From the NCBI GenBank assembly GCA_034044135.1, contig CP139021.1, forward strand, positions 444,501-508,500: 64,000 nucleotides of DNA. Direction: 5' to 3'. This document shows positions 1 through 7,965 of the stretch, one piece after another. Made by a program: the position numbers and the translations under genes. Under the pieces are notes generated by a model, which saw nothing but the letters and a program-made list of their open reading frames with translations, made no database searches and was not told the origin of the DNA. Source of the stretch: Flammeovirgaceae bacterium SG7u.111 (GTDB lineage Bacteria; Bacteroidota; Bacteroidia; Cytophagales; Flammeovirgaceae). Each line of letters opens with the position of its first letter. The first letter of the stretch is position 1.

Positions 1-406
1 TGATCCTACCCCATTTTTTGGACACCATGGTGGGCAAAACGGCTTTGGTTACATTATAGAATCCACCCAAACTGATGTTCAATACTTCATCCCAATCCTT
101 GTCTTCCATCCAGATAAATAAATTATCTTTTCTGATTCCTGCATTGTTTACCAACACAGCTATTTGCTTATCAGGATTTGCCTCTACCCAGCCAGAAATT
201 GCTTGGGAGCACTCAGCCCTTTCGGAAACATTGAAAGGAAGCAACTCGGCAACAACTCCATTTGCTTCTACTTCAGCTTTGGTTTCTAAGGCTGCGGCTT
301 CATTGCTGTTGTAGTTTATCAGGATGTTATAACCGCTTTTCGCTAAGTCGATGCAAACTGCTCGGCCTATTCCTCTTGACCCTCCTGTCACTAAAGCATA
401 CTTCAT
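1..406 (-). CDS. fabG: 3-oxoacyl-ACP reductase FabG-like (SDR), 3' end outside window
   Basis: Reading the minus strand from the ATG at 406 gives a short-chain dehydrogenase that continues past the window edge; about 135 codons are visible. The N-terminus has the NAD(P)-binding glycine motif (TGGSRGIGRA) at residues 7-16 and later the NNAG motif typical of the family. FabG-type enzymes reduce 3-ketoacyl-ACP with NADPH in the cytoplasm. It lies 58 bp downstream of the aromatic ammonia-lyase gene on the same strand, so I infer it belongs to the polyene-building part of the flexirubin-type cluster rather than being the housekeeping copy. The catalytic Ser/Tyr/Lys are beyond the edge and could not be checked. 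Confidence 0.85.
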   Translation of the reverse strand, partial: MKYALVTGGSRGIGRAVCIDLAKSGYNILINYNSNEAAALETKAEVEANGVVAELLPFNVSERAECSQAISGWVEANPDKQIAVLVNNAGIRKDNLFIWMEDKDWDEVLNISLGGFYNVTKAVLPTMVSKKWGRI

Positions 407-464
407 GGATAGTTCAGTTTTTGTGTTTATATATGATAATGATTGGATTAATTCAATATAAGTT

Positions 465-1997
465 CTATGGGTTGTGTTCAAATAGATGTGCTTTAACACG
501 CCCCAAATCCTTGTAAATAGGGTAATCTTTTTCAAATTTAGGAACAATCTTCCTCAAGTTGAAATATACCTTTTTTAATTGTTCTGAAAGCCCATCTACC
601 TTATTTAAATGGTCTATTGCCTGCACAATAGTGATGAGTTCGATAGCCAACACCTCAAAGGTGTTATCGACTACTTTTTTAGTTATTAGCGCCGCATTTG
701 TTCCCATACTTACAATGTCTTGGTTGTCATTGTTGTTAGGGATAGAGTGGACATACATAGGGTTTGAAAGAGTCTGGTTTTCTGCTGTGGTTGAAGTAGC
801 TGTAAACTGCATGCCTTGGATCCCAAAGTTTAAACCTAGGATGCCTAGGTTTACAAAGGGTGGAAGCAAATTGTTTAAATTTGGGTTCAAAAGATAGTTT
901 AATTGCCTTTCGGCCAGCATAGAAAGTTTGGTGATGGCAATTTTGAGTTTATCCATTTCAAAGGAAACATAATCCCCATGGAAGTTCCCTCCGTGCAGCA
1001 CGTTCTGGTTTTCCACATCAACTATAGGGTTATCATTTGCCGAATTGACTTCTTCGAAAAGTAAATGCATGCACTCATCCACTGTTTCTAAGATAGTGCC
1101 CACTATCTGGGGTACGCACCTGATAGAGTAATATTCCTGCACTTTATCATCTATCACACCTTGGAGGTCATTACTGTTCCCGTAAAGGTGTTGGTCACGC
1201 TTTCTTATATGTTTGCTACCTGCCACATTGCTGCGAATCATGGCTGCTACTTCCTGCTGCCCACGGTGCTTTTTCGATTGGTTGAGCTCTTTGGAGAAAT
1301 AATCGTCGTAAGCGCCAACAATTTCGCAGATCATGGAAGATGCCGTCACTGACCATTTGATAAGCCTTTGGGCATGAACAGTATTCACGATTCCTATGCC
1401 CGTCATCACGCTGGTACCGTTCATGATCGCCAGCCCTTCCCTTATTTTTATTTGGATAGGCTGAATATCCAATTTCTTGAAAACCTCACATGTTTTCTGC
1501 CTTTCTCCTTGGTAAAAAACTTCTCCTTCGCCTATTAGAACCAGACCTAAGTGGGCAAGCTGTACTAAATCACCGCTTGCCCCAACTCCACCGTGCTCAA
1601 AAATAAGAGGTGTGATATCGTGGTTGATGAGTTTTTGGAGGACATCAATTACGGAACGGTGAACGCCAGAATAGCCAAGTGCTAAGGTATTGAGTCTAGC
1701 CAACATCGATGATTTGACATAGATAGGGTCGAGCGGCTTGCCCATCCCCGATGAGTGACTTTTGATCAGGTTCACTTGAAGGTCGTAACGGTCACTGTCG
1801 TTTATTTTGTAAGGAGCCATGGGACCAAAGCCCGTATTTACACCGTATATCACCTTGTTTTCGATGAATTTAGATAAAAACGCATGACTCTTATCCACTC
1901 GGTCAAATACATTATCGGCAATATTCAGGGGAGCTCCCTCGAACACAACTGATATATAATCTTCCAGCTTCAAATCTTCTCTGCCAAATTCTTTCAT
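465..1997 (-). CDS. tal: aromatic amino acid ammonia-lyase, probable tyrosine ammonia-lyase
   Basis: A 510-residue member of the histidine/phenylalanine/tyrosine ammonia-lyase family. These enzymes use the MIO cofactor, which forms by cyclisation of an Ala-Ser-Gly triad; here ASG is at residues 140-142 inside GGVGASGDLVQ. The N-terminal YGVNTGFG motif (about 51-58) and the substrate-region motif SHSSG (80-84) are present. From memory, the sequence is close throughout to the characterised Flavobacterium johnsoniae tyrosine ammonia-lyase, including the SHSSG motif, so 4-coumarate formation from tyrosine is the likely reaction. This would supply the aryl starter of flexirubin pigments. A longer reading frame begins with TTG at 2009; I chose the ATG. 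A strong terminator at 2141-2187 separates it from the gene upstream. Histidase activity is the main alternative. Confidence 0.9.
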   Translation of the reverse strand: MKEFGREDLKLEDYISVVFEGAPLNIADNVFDRVDKSHAFLSKFIENKVIYGVNTGFGPMAPYKINDSDRYDLQVNLIKSHSSGMGKPLDPIYVKSSMLARLNTLALGYSGVHRSVIDVLQKLINHDITPLIFEHGGVGASGDLVQLAHLGLVLIGEGEVFYQGERQKTCEVFKKLDIQPIQIKIREGLAIMNGTSVMTGIGIVNTVHAQRLIKWSVTASSMICEIVGAYDDYFSKELNQSKKHRGQQEVAAMIRSNVAGSKHIRKRDQHLYGNSNDLQGVIDDKVQEYYSIRCVPQIVGTILETVDECMHLLFEEVNSANDNPIVDVENQNVLHGGNFHGDYVSFEMDKLKIAITKLSMLAERQLNYLLNPNLNNLLPPFVNLGILGLNFGIQGMQFTATSTTAENQTLSNPMYVHSIPNNNDNQDIVSMGTNAALITKKVVDNTFEVLAIELITIVQAIDHLNKVDGLSEQLKKVYFNLRKIVPKFEKDYPIYKDLGRVKAHLFEHNP

Positions 1998-2140
1998 AAT
2001 AGACCGCAAAAGGGGTAAGAATGTGTAATGGATAAAAATTAAGCTCTAAAATTCATAATTTATTTTTTATCCAGTATCATTAAATATAAAAAAGCTTTTT
2101 ATATAGCTTAATTTACCCTTTTAATTCTGGGATCTTCCAA

Positions 2141-2187
2141 AATTAAATCGCTGGCTTTCAATATAATCGAAAGCCAGCGATTTAATT
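2141..2187 (-). terminator. rho-independent terminator after the secreted-protein gene
   Basis: A 19-bp perfect inverted repeat (2141-2159 with 2169-2187) with a 9-nt loop lies just past the stop of the gene at 2212. On the minus strand the stem is followed by a T-rich stretch. It should stop transcripts coming from the upstream cluster genes, so the ammonia-lyase gene would need its own promoter or read-through. Confidence 0.8.
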
Positions 2188-2211
2188 AAGTGTTTTGCAG
2201 AAGTCTTGATA

Positions 2212-2832
2212 TTATTTCCGCATTGATTTCAATGCTTTTTTATAGTCTTTTTCGCTTACTTTAATCGTTCTTCCTATAGCTCCTGCCCAATAGTTTCTTA
2301 ATCCAAAACCACCAGGTGCTTCTGTGTATTTTTTGCTGTGAAGAATCTCGCCAGTAGCCAAGTCAAAGAATACAAGATAAATACTACTGGCTTCCTCAGT
2401 TTTGTTAAAAGACTCAATTACATAGATGAGCCCTGTACCATCGCCTTCTCCTATTCCTTTGTATTTGCTTACTATTTCCTCCAGCTCACCACTTGAAAAA
2501 CTATAGTCTTCTTCTGTAACTAGCTCAGAAGCATCTACGGTAGCATTTTGTTCGGTTGCAACAGATAAATCATTGACGACTTTGTCCTTCTTATATGCCT
2601 CCCCAAAATTATATTTGCTGGCTTCGTTTACTATCAATTTATTCCATTTGTCAAAATAGTTGTCTGTGATGTCGTCAGGGTCGCTGAAGCCTTCAGAACC
2701 GATCATTTTGGCTTTAGAAAAGTCAAGGCCTCCCCAAGTAATAGAGCGGGCAGTCAAAACCTGAACGTTCGTTTGAGCGATGGTTTGAGATGCAAAAAGC
2801 AATGTACAAGCAAGAAATGCAATCTTTTTCAT
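2212..2832 (-). CDS. secreted protein of unknown function inside the flexirubin-type cluster
   Basis: A 206-residue protein with a clear N-terminal signal peptide (Lys-Lys, then a hydrophobic stretch ending in SQTIAQ near residue 20). I do not recognise a family. The mature part is acidic, with a predicted mixed alpha/beta character and a conserved-looking segment IYLVFFDLATGEILHSKKY near residues 150-170, which resembles a beta-hairpin. It lies 111 bp downstream of the ligase gene and just before a strong terminator, so it is probably the last gene of the C45 hydrolase/acpS/ligase transcript. An envelope role in pigment transport or placement is possible, but nothing in the sequence proves it. 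Confidence 0.75.
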   Translation of the reverse strand: MKKIAFLACTLLFASQTIAQTNVQVLTARSITWGGLDFSKAKMIGSEGFSDPDDITDNYFDKWNKLIVNEASKYNFGEAYKKDKVVNDLSVATEQNATVDASELVTEEDYSFSSGELEEIVSKYKGIGEGDGTGLIYVIESFNKTEEASSIYLVFFDLATGEILHSKKYTEAPGGFGLRNYWAGAIGRTIKVSEKDYKKALKSMRK

Positions 2833-2943
2833 TTTAAAATGTAGTTAGGTTAAACTAATAGTTACAGTTAATGATGTTGGTTATTCAATCAAATTATAAA
2901 GGATTTGCATTAGTGCAAATTGGAGCTCATATTTTTTTCTTTT

Positions 2944-4230
2944 TTACCTTAAGTCAGCAAATTTTATAGGCTTACGAAGGCTTTCTTTGAAAATGAGTTT
3001 GTTTAGTTCGGAAGGCTGAAGTTGGACTATTTCGGGCGTAACCCTCAAAAGTGCAGCAAGTTGCTCCTTCAGTTCTTGTATTTTATTTTCCTCACTTAGG
3101 TTAATGTTCAATACAATTTTATCGTTGCCTACCTCGTCTGCCAGAAGCTGAACTTGATAGAGGCTTAGCCAGCTAAACCCGTCCAAAATATCGAAAATGG
3201 CGGGGGGGTAAATAGTCGTTCCTTTGAACTTGATCATTTGGTTTTTCCTGCCCACAATAGGTCCAAGGCGCAAAGTATTTCTCCCACAGCTACATTTGTC
3301 GGTATATTTAATGCAAATATCCCCAGTTTTGAACCTGAGCAAGGGAAAGGCCTCGAGCCCCAGCGGAGTGATTACCAATTCGCCTGCTTCTCCATTTCCA
3401 ACTTCGTTCCCTTCTTCATCCACCACTTCGGCTACGATGAGGTCGGGCTGGAGGTGAGCGCCTTGCCCTGCTTCGCACTCGGTGAAAGCGGTTGCCATTT
3501 CCGTAGAGGCGTAGGTAGAAAACAGTTCAATGTCCCATTCTTCTTTGATTCTTTTGCCCAAGATGTTCAGATCCAACTGGCTGTTTCGGAGCGGTTCGCC
3601 TATGCAAATCGCTTTTTTCACTGCCGAATTTTTGTAGTCTATTCCATTTGCCTTGGCGTAGTCAACCATTCTTACCAAAAAAGAGGGGACAACGATCAGT
3701 GCAGTAGGCTTGAGCGACATGATATTTTGCCATTGCAAAGGAATTGCCCCTGAGCCTACCCGGATGATGCCTGCACCCAATTCTCTGACGCCTAAGAAAT
3801 ACGCTAACCCAGCCATAAATTGCTTGTTCATGGTGGTGGTGAGTTGGTAAATATCGTCTGGTGTTCCTCCCGTGCAGACTAGCGAGCGCATTTCGTTGTA
3901 AGCTAATCTTTGTAGGTCACCTTCTGTTTGGGGGATAACCACAGGTTTTCCCTGCGTGCCCGAGGTAGTGGAATAATCGACTATTTGCCGAGGGCTTGCG
4001 CAGATGAATTCATCGTGAAACTCTTGTAAATCATCTTTTTGGGTAAAAGGGATTTTTTTCAGATCCTCGGTAGTACGGATGCTTTTCGGGTCGAGGTTAT
4101 TGGTCTTAAAAAGGTGTTGGTAAAATGCTGAATGTTCCAGCACATACTGTATTTGCTCGCCCAAGGCTTCATTCTGAAAGCGGGCTATTTCTTGTTCTGT
4201 TTGTTTTTCTAGCGATGTATGCGTTCTCAT
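2944..4230 (-). CDS. PaaK-like AMP-dependent ligase (aryl-CoA/aryl-ACP ligase)
   Basis: A 428-residue adenylate-forming enzyme of the phenylacetate-CoA ligase type. The ATP-binding P-loop STTSGTQGKP is at residues 87-96, the acyl-adenylate motif TYASTEM at about 239-245, and an RFKTGD motif near 300. The family activates an aromatic or fatty acid as an acyl-adenylate and transfers it to CoA or a carrier protein. Its start overlaps the acpS stop by 4 bp (ATGA), so the two are translationally coupled. With the ammonia-lyase downstream, I infer that it activates 4-coumarate to load the starter unit of the aryl polyene. Substrate and acceptor cannot be read from the sequence. Confidence 0.85.
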   Translation of the reverse strand: MRTHTSLEKQTEQEIARFQNEALGEQIQYVLEHSAFYQHLFKTNNLDPKSIRTTEDLKKIPFTQKDDLQEFHDEFICASPRQIVDYSTTSGTQGKPVVIPQTEGDLQRLAYNEMRSLVCTGGTPDDIYQLTTTMNKQFMAGLAYFLGVRELGAGIIRVGSGAIPLQWQNIMSLKPTALIVVPSFLVRMVDYAKANGIDYKNSAVKKAICIGEPLRNSQLDLNILGKRIKEEWDIELFSTYASTEMATAFTECEAGQGAHLQPDLIVAEVVDEEGNEVGNGEAGELVITPLGLEAFPLLRFKTGDICIKYTDKCSCGRNTLRLGPIVGRKNQMIKFKGTTIYPPAIFDILDGFSWLSLYQVQLLADEVGNDKIVLNINLSEENKIQELKEQLAALLRVTPEIVQLQPSELNKLIFKESLRKPIKFADLR

Positions 4231-4589
4231 ACTTCTTTTTCTATCGTTACCATCGCCACAGCATGGCAGCTGCAGTGGGAAATGGATAAGTGAATGGTTA
4301 GGTTTTCAAAAATGGGTAAAGTGGGCACGGTAAATTCGGGCTTGCCCTGCTCGTTGTTGGTTACTTCCACTTGGCTAGGTTCTACTTGGAAATAATAGGC
4401 TTCGCCCAAGGCTTTTACCAGTGCCTCTTTGGCGGCAAACCTTCCCGCAAAATGCTCATGTGGTCGGGCTTTTTCTTGGCAATAAGCAATTTCCTTTTCG
4501 GAAAAAACCTTTTCCACAAAGCCCTTTTTCTTTATAGATTTTTCTATACGAGCTGTTTCTACTATGTCAACTCCTATTCCCAAAATCAT
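4227..4589 (-). CDS. acpS: holo-[acyl-carrier-protein] synthase (4'-phosphopantetheinyl transferase)
   Basis: A 120-residue protein of usual AcpS length. The N-terminal GVDIVE motif (6-11, with the metal-binding Asp8) and the RFAAKEA motif (50-56, with Glu) are the two family signatures. The enzyme transfers 4'-phosphopantetheine from CoA to a serine on acyl carrier proteins. It overlaps both neighbours by 4 bp, so it is part of one tight operon with the C45 hydrolase and the ligase. In this position it is probably the cluster's own enzyme for activating its carrier proteins, although I cannot exclude that it is the only AcpS of the cell. Confidence 0.95.
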   Translation of the reverse strand: MILGIGVDIVETARIEKSIKKKGFVEKVFSEKEIAYCQEKARPHEHFAGRFAAKEALVKALGEAYYFQVEPSQVEVTNNEQGKPEFTVPTLPIFENLTIHLSISHCSCHAVAMVTIEKEV

Positions 4590-6268
4590 TTTTCCAACTG
4601 TTTAGTACATTCCAAAACGCCTTCTTCCATGTGTGCTTTTTCAGCGTTTCGAGCAATCTCTTTGGTAAGTCCTTTTTCAAGTAAATCCTTTGCTTTCGCA
4701 AATTGCTCTTTTTCCAAATAATAATCACCTAAGTAAAGGTAAGGAAGGTAGCTATTTGGGTTAGACGCTACGTAATGTTCGGCTTCGCTTTCACTAATCT
4801 CATCTGGTACACCTGCATGCAAAATTGTTCGTATTCGCTCTGTAGTCTGGGCAAAAAAGCGGTATTCTTCGTAGGCTTTTGTTCCCAAAAAGGCATCGGG
4901 CTGGATGCTTAGGGAGTCGTTGTGCAATTCGTGGGGGAGGTTTGTTTCTCTAGCTTGGGCAAATATACTATCGAGGTCGTAGCAAATCATTTTTCCAAGC
5001 TGGTAAGGTGGTGCGGAAACCCATGCTTTTCGCTCGTGAGGAGAGAAAATTACCGCATGGTGGGCGATGAGCTGGTTGACAGCTTTTTCATTTCCCAGCC
5101 CGATATCTTTTCCGCCTAAGCCGTCTTTATCTCTCAAAATACCGGCAGCTTTTTCGGGCGTCAAGGTATCGACTTTAGCTAGTAATTCTTCCACTCTTTT
5201 GTACCTGTACTGAGAAACTCCCTCTTCCAAATACTCTAAGTTTTGTTCGTTATTTTTTAGCTCTTTGCTTTGGAAATGGTTGGTGACCACGGTTTGTTGG
5301 TTGGGGCTTACATAGATTGCTGTAGCGTCGGGCGATTTTTCTATCACCGCTACTTTGTTGTCCTTGGCAGAGCTGATCAGGTAGGTTTCCGCCACAAAAG
5401 ATTCATAGGAAGAAGCAATTTCATAGGCTTCGTCTATGGTGGAAGCGTATTGCAAAATGTGCCTTGCAATGATGGAAACAGGTGTTTTTGCCTTTGCCAG
5501 AATCCTTGTTTTGGCAGAGTTGAGCGTAACGGTGAGCCCGTGCTCGTTCATTCCCGAAACTACTCCGCTGAAATCTGCCCAAGTAACGGACATGAATTTG
5601 TAGCCCTCTTGAGGAGCTACGAAAGCGACAATTTTATCTTTAGCAAAGTCATCTCCAAAGTAGAAGTCGAAATTTCGTCCGACAATGATTTGGGGTTCAT
5701 TTTTGCTGTTTTTTCCAACGGTAGCAAAAGAAGTGCAGCCCACCAAGTTCATGTTTTGGAGGGCATGACCAAGGTCGTGGGCAGCGTGGTAGTTGAGTGA
5801 GCGATGAAATTTTGGAGCGATGTAATCGAACTCATCGGACATGAACTGAGCCGATCCATATATTTCTTTAAGGTACTCTTCGGGAATGTACTTTTCCAAG
5901 TCGCGGTTGAACCAGCCTACAAAGTATTTTAAGAAGGAAATGTAGTTAGGGGAAGGAACCCTGTTGTTTATTTCCGCTACAAAAGCCGCTTCTTTTTGTT
6001 GGTGAAGTTGTTGGGTGAGCGCACCAAAAGCCAGCCCTCGCTCAAAGGGTTCACCTTCGAGGTACATTTCCCACAAGCCACTCTCATTTTTTTTGAGCCA
6101 GTTCTGTTTGTACCTGTTCAGCGTATCGGATTTAAAGGAAAGGGTTACTGTTTCCTTTAAAGATAAATCGACATTGGGAGCAGGAGTATTTACTTCATAG
6201 AAATAAACAACCGTGAGGAGAACAAGCGAGATGACAAATATTAAAAGGAGTTTATGTCTTTTTTTCAT
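4586..6268 (-). CDS. membrane-anchored C45-type Ntn-hydrolase / acyltransferase with C-terminal TPR-like tail
   Basis: A 560-residue protein of the acyl-coenzyme A:6-aminopenicillanate acyltransferase (peptidase C45) type. A single N-terminal hydrophobic segment at about 7-24 anchors or exports it. The probable autocatalytic cysteine is Cys178 in LVGCTSF, where Ntn-hydrolases of this group cleave to expose the nucleophile, followed by GRNFDF. The last 60-70 residues (SNPNSYLPYLYLGDYYLEK and on) look like one or two TPR helices. Such genes are found in flexirubin clusters, where an acylation or ester-forming step is needed to join the polyene to the dialkylresorcinol; that role is inference. 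It is the first gene of the coupled C45-acpS-ligase operon. Confidence 0.85.
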   Translation of the reverse strand: MKKRHKLLLIFVISLVLLTVVYFYEVNTPAPNVDLSLKETVTLSFKSDTLNRYKQNWLKKNESGLWEMYLEGEPFERGLAFGALTQQLHQQKEAAFVAEINNRVPSPNYISFLKYFVGWFNRDLEKYIPEEYLKEIYGSAQFMSDEFDYIAPKFHRSLNYHAAHDLGHALQNMNLVGCTSFATVGKNSKNEPQIIVGRNFDFYFGDDFAKDKIVAFVAPQEGYKFMSVTWADFSGVVSGMNEHGLTVTLNSAKTRILAKAKTPVSIIARHILQYASTIDEAYEIASSYESFVAETYLISSAKDNKVAVIEKSPDATAIYVSPNQQTVVTNHFQSKELKNNEQNLEYLEEGVSQYRYKRVEELLAKVDTLTPEKAAGILRDKDGLGGKDIGLGNEKAVNQLIAHHAVIFSPHERKAWVSAPPYQLGKMICYDLDSIFAQARETNLPHELHNDSLSIQPDAFLGTKAYEEYRFFAQTTERIRTILHAGVPDEISESEAEHYVASNPNSYLPYLYLGDYYLEKEQFAKAKDLLEKGLTKEIARNAEKAHMEEGVLECTKQLEK

Positions 6269-6286
6269 AAAGTGCTGGTGTTAAAC

Positions 6287-6325
6287 TTTAAACCCCTCCT
6301 GATGCAACACCAGAAGGGGTTTAAA
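6287..6325 (-). terminator. hairpin between the DUF4861 gene and the flexirubin-type operon
   Basis: The stem pairs 6287-6297 with 6315-6325 (11 bp), then after one mismatch 3 more pairs. It lies downstream of the DUF4861 stop and 19 bp or more upstream of the next start codon at 6268. It can act as a terminator for the lipoprotein gene, but the T-tract is weak. A second, overlapping hairpin is possible (see findings). Confidence 0.55.
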
Positions 6326-6381
6326 ACAGTTGCTGCGAAGGCAAAGATACTGTTTAATGGGTAATGGTCAATATGCTTTTA

Positions 6382-7677
6382 TTATGCCTCAGCTTTCCCT
6401 TTGCTTATGGTCACTGGGGTGTTTCTTTTGGCAGCTTCAGTTCTTATTTTGTCGAGGAAATAATCCTTTTTGGCAAAGCCAGCTTCTTGTTTTTCCCAAC
6501 CAGAGTAAAAGTTGAAATTTACAGGCTCACCACTAGTGGTTTTCATGGTGATGTAGAAAGTTTGGGTAATTCCTTCGCCTTCTTCAGGAGTTTGGCCATT
6601 TTCACCAAAAGTGCTTTGGGGCACCATCACCGCCATTCCTAAGTTCTCCCCGTCAAATGCTTGGGCATCGTGTGTAGCTATAGAAACAAAACCAGGGGCA
6701 TGTTCTTCAAAATGCATTTCTTCGCTATGAAGATTTACAATACCTGTTACCAGCTCAGCTTCACCTTCCATTCCTGTTACCGTTACCTTGCTTTCGTAGC
6801 AATATTGCCCAGCCCAAATAGAGATTTCTTCTTGGAGGTCATACATATTTTCGCCCACTGGCCAGTTTTTATAATCGAGTACAAAAATGGAGCGTACCGG
6901 ACCTTCAATAATAGTTTTGAACTCTGCATCGGAGCAACCAGATAGGCGGTACAATTTATCGCCTTCTTTTATGGCCAAAGCACCTGCTCCAAGTGAATTG
7001 CCTACTTTTAGAATGTCCATTCCCCAATATTGCAATTCATGGTAGGTAGTATCAACTCCGGCTACATCAAGCGCTATTTCAGCTGTTTGCTTGCCAAAAA
7101 TATCTTTCCCGTTTCTTGGATCAAAATACATCCTAAAAGCTACAAGGTCATTTTCCCAACCTGGTCCTTCCATTTGGTAATAAATAGTTTCAGCACCTTT
7201 AAAATGATCTTTTGGTCTGATTTCATGCTGTACTTCTTCCAAAGTTTTGTCCTCGCTATTTAATGGTCTTTTTGCAAAGCGGATGTTAGAGCGAACAGGG
7301 TAAGAAGGTAGCTCTTCTGGTTTTGCGTAGTCAACAGTGATGTCAATTTTCCTGTTTGCGGCAATTTCTACTACAAAAGCAAGTTCGTCCCAAGTGCCAT
7401 CTCCATCGAGGTCATCGGCTTGGCTTGGAATATCTTTGCCAGCCTCGGTAAGCTTGGGCACAGTACCCGCTGGTATTTCACCAATGAGGCTTACTACTTT
7501 TTCGCGGCTGAGCAAGATAGGTTCGGCGCTGCGAACTAGGTCAGTATCGTTGCTAATTGTTAAAATATTGGCTGTAGGGGCTTTTCCTGATGATTCTTTT
7601 TTAGCCCCAGAGCAGCTTGCCACGGCAAAGGCAAAAAGCAAAAAGGTCAGTTTTGTAGGAAATAAATTTTTTTTCAT
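6382..7677 (-). CDS. DUF4861 family lipoprotein
   Basis: The ATG at 7677 gives a 431-residue lipoprotein: MKKN, a hydrophobic core, then the lipobox VASC with Cys22. A longer frame (to 7755) adds 26 residues in front and would spoil the signal peptide. The mature part fits the DUF4861 family, which is frequent in Bacteroidota near polysaccharide-use genes and is predicted to have a beta-sandwich fold; the DLDGDGTWDELAF segment resembles a calcium-binding loop. The biochemical role is not established. No carbohydrate enzymes are adjacent here, so context does not help. Confidence 0.8.
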   Translation of the reverse strand: MKKNLFPTKLTFLLFAFAVASCSGAKKESSGKAPTANILTISNDTDLVRSAEPILLSREKVVSLIGEIPAGTVPKLTEAGKDIPSQADDLDGDGTWDELAFVVEIAANRKIDITVDYAKPEELPSYPVRSNIRFAKRPLNSEDKTLEEVQHEIRPKDHFKGAETIYYQMEGPGWENDLVAFRMYFDPRNGKDIFGKQTAEIALDVAGVDTTYHELQYWGMDILKVGNSLGAGALAIKEGDKLYRLSGCSDAEFKTIIEGPVRSIFVLDYKNWPVGENMYDLQEEISIWAGQYCYESKVTVTGMEGEAELVTGIVNLHSEEMHFEEHAPGFVSIATHDAQAFDGENLGMAVMVPQSTFGENGQTPEEGEGITQTFYITMKTTSGEPVNFNFYSGWEKQEAGFAKKDYFLDKIRTEAAKRNTPVTISKGKAEA

Positions 7678-7801
7678 TTTTCGGATTTCATTAAAATGTG
7701 AATAGTGATTAGAGCGATGAATATGGAGATATTGGGCACAATAGTGTACCAACATCCTTCATTTACTTGTGTAAAGACTCTCTTGTTTTTACTATAAAAA
7801 A

Positions 7802-7963
7802 TCAAGCAATGCTAATGAACTGACTGATATACGCTTCGGCTATGATATGACTTACTCCTGTCCATTCTATTATTTTGGCTATGGCCTCCATTTTCCTGCC
7901 TTGGAAGACGAGGAGTTTTATTTCTTCCTCTTGTTCGGGGTGTAGTTGGATATTATCGTGCAT
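7802..7963 (-). CDS. small conserved-looking helical protein downstream of coaX
   Basis: About 53 residues from the ATG at 7963; an ATG at 7984 would add 7 residues and overlap coaX by 19 bp. The sequence is highly charged and helical (PEQEEEIKLLVFQGRKMEAIAKIIEWTG) and loosely resembles the C-terminal helices of ribosomal protein L7/L12. I do not know its function. It starts immediately after the coaX stop and is probably cotranscribed and translated with it. Confidence 0.6.
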   Translation of the reverse strand: MHDNIQLHPEQEEEIKLLVFQGRKMEAIAKIIEWTGVSHIIAEAYISQFISIA

Positions 7964-7965
7964 GG

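Noticed and set aside
3238-3753. A 171-codon plus-strand frame
   Set aside because: It is antisense to the PaaK-like ligase, whose P-loop and adenylate motifs are intact.
5270-5800. A 176-codon plus-strand frame
   Set aside because: It is antisense to the C45 hydrolase, including its catalytic Cys region; no domain or start context supports it.
7678-7755. N-terminal extension of the DUF4861 gene
   Set aside because: The 26 added residues would bury the lipoprotein signal that begins cleanly at the ATG at 7677.
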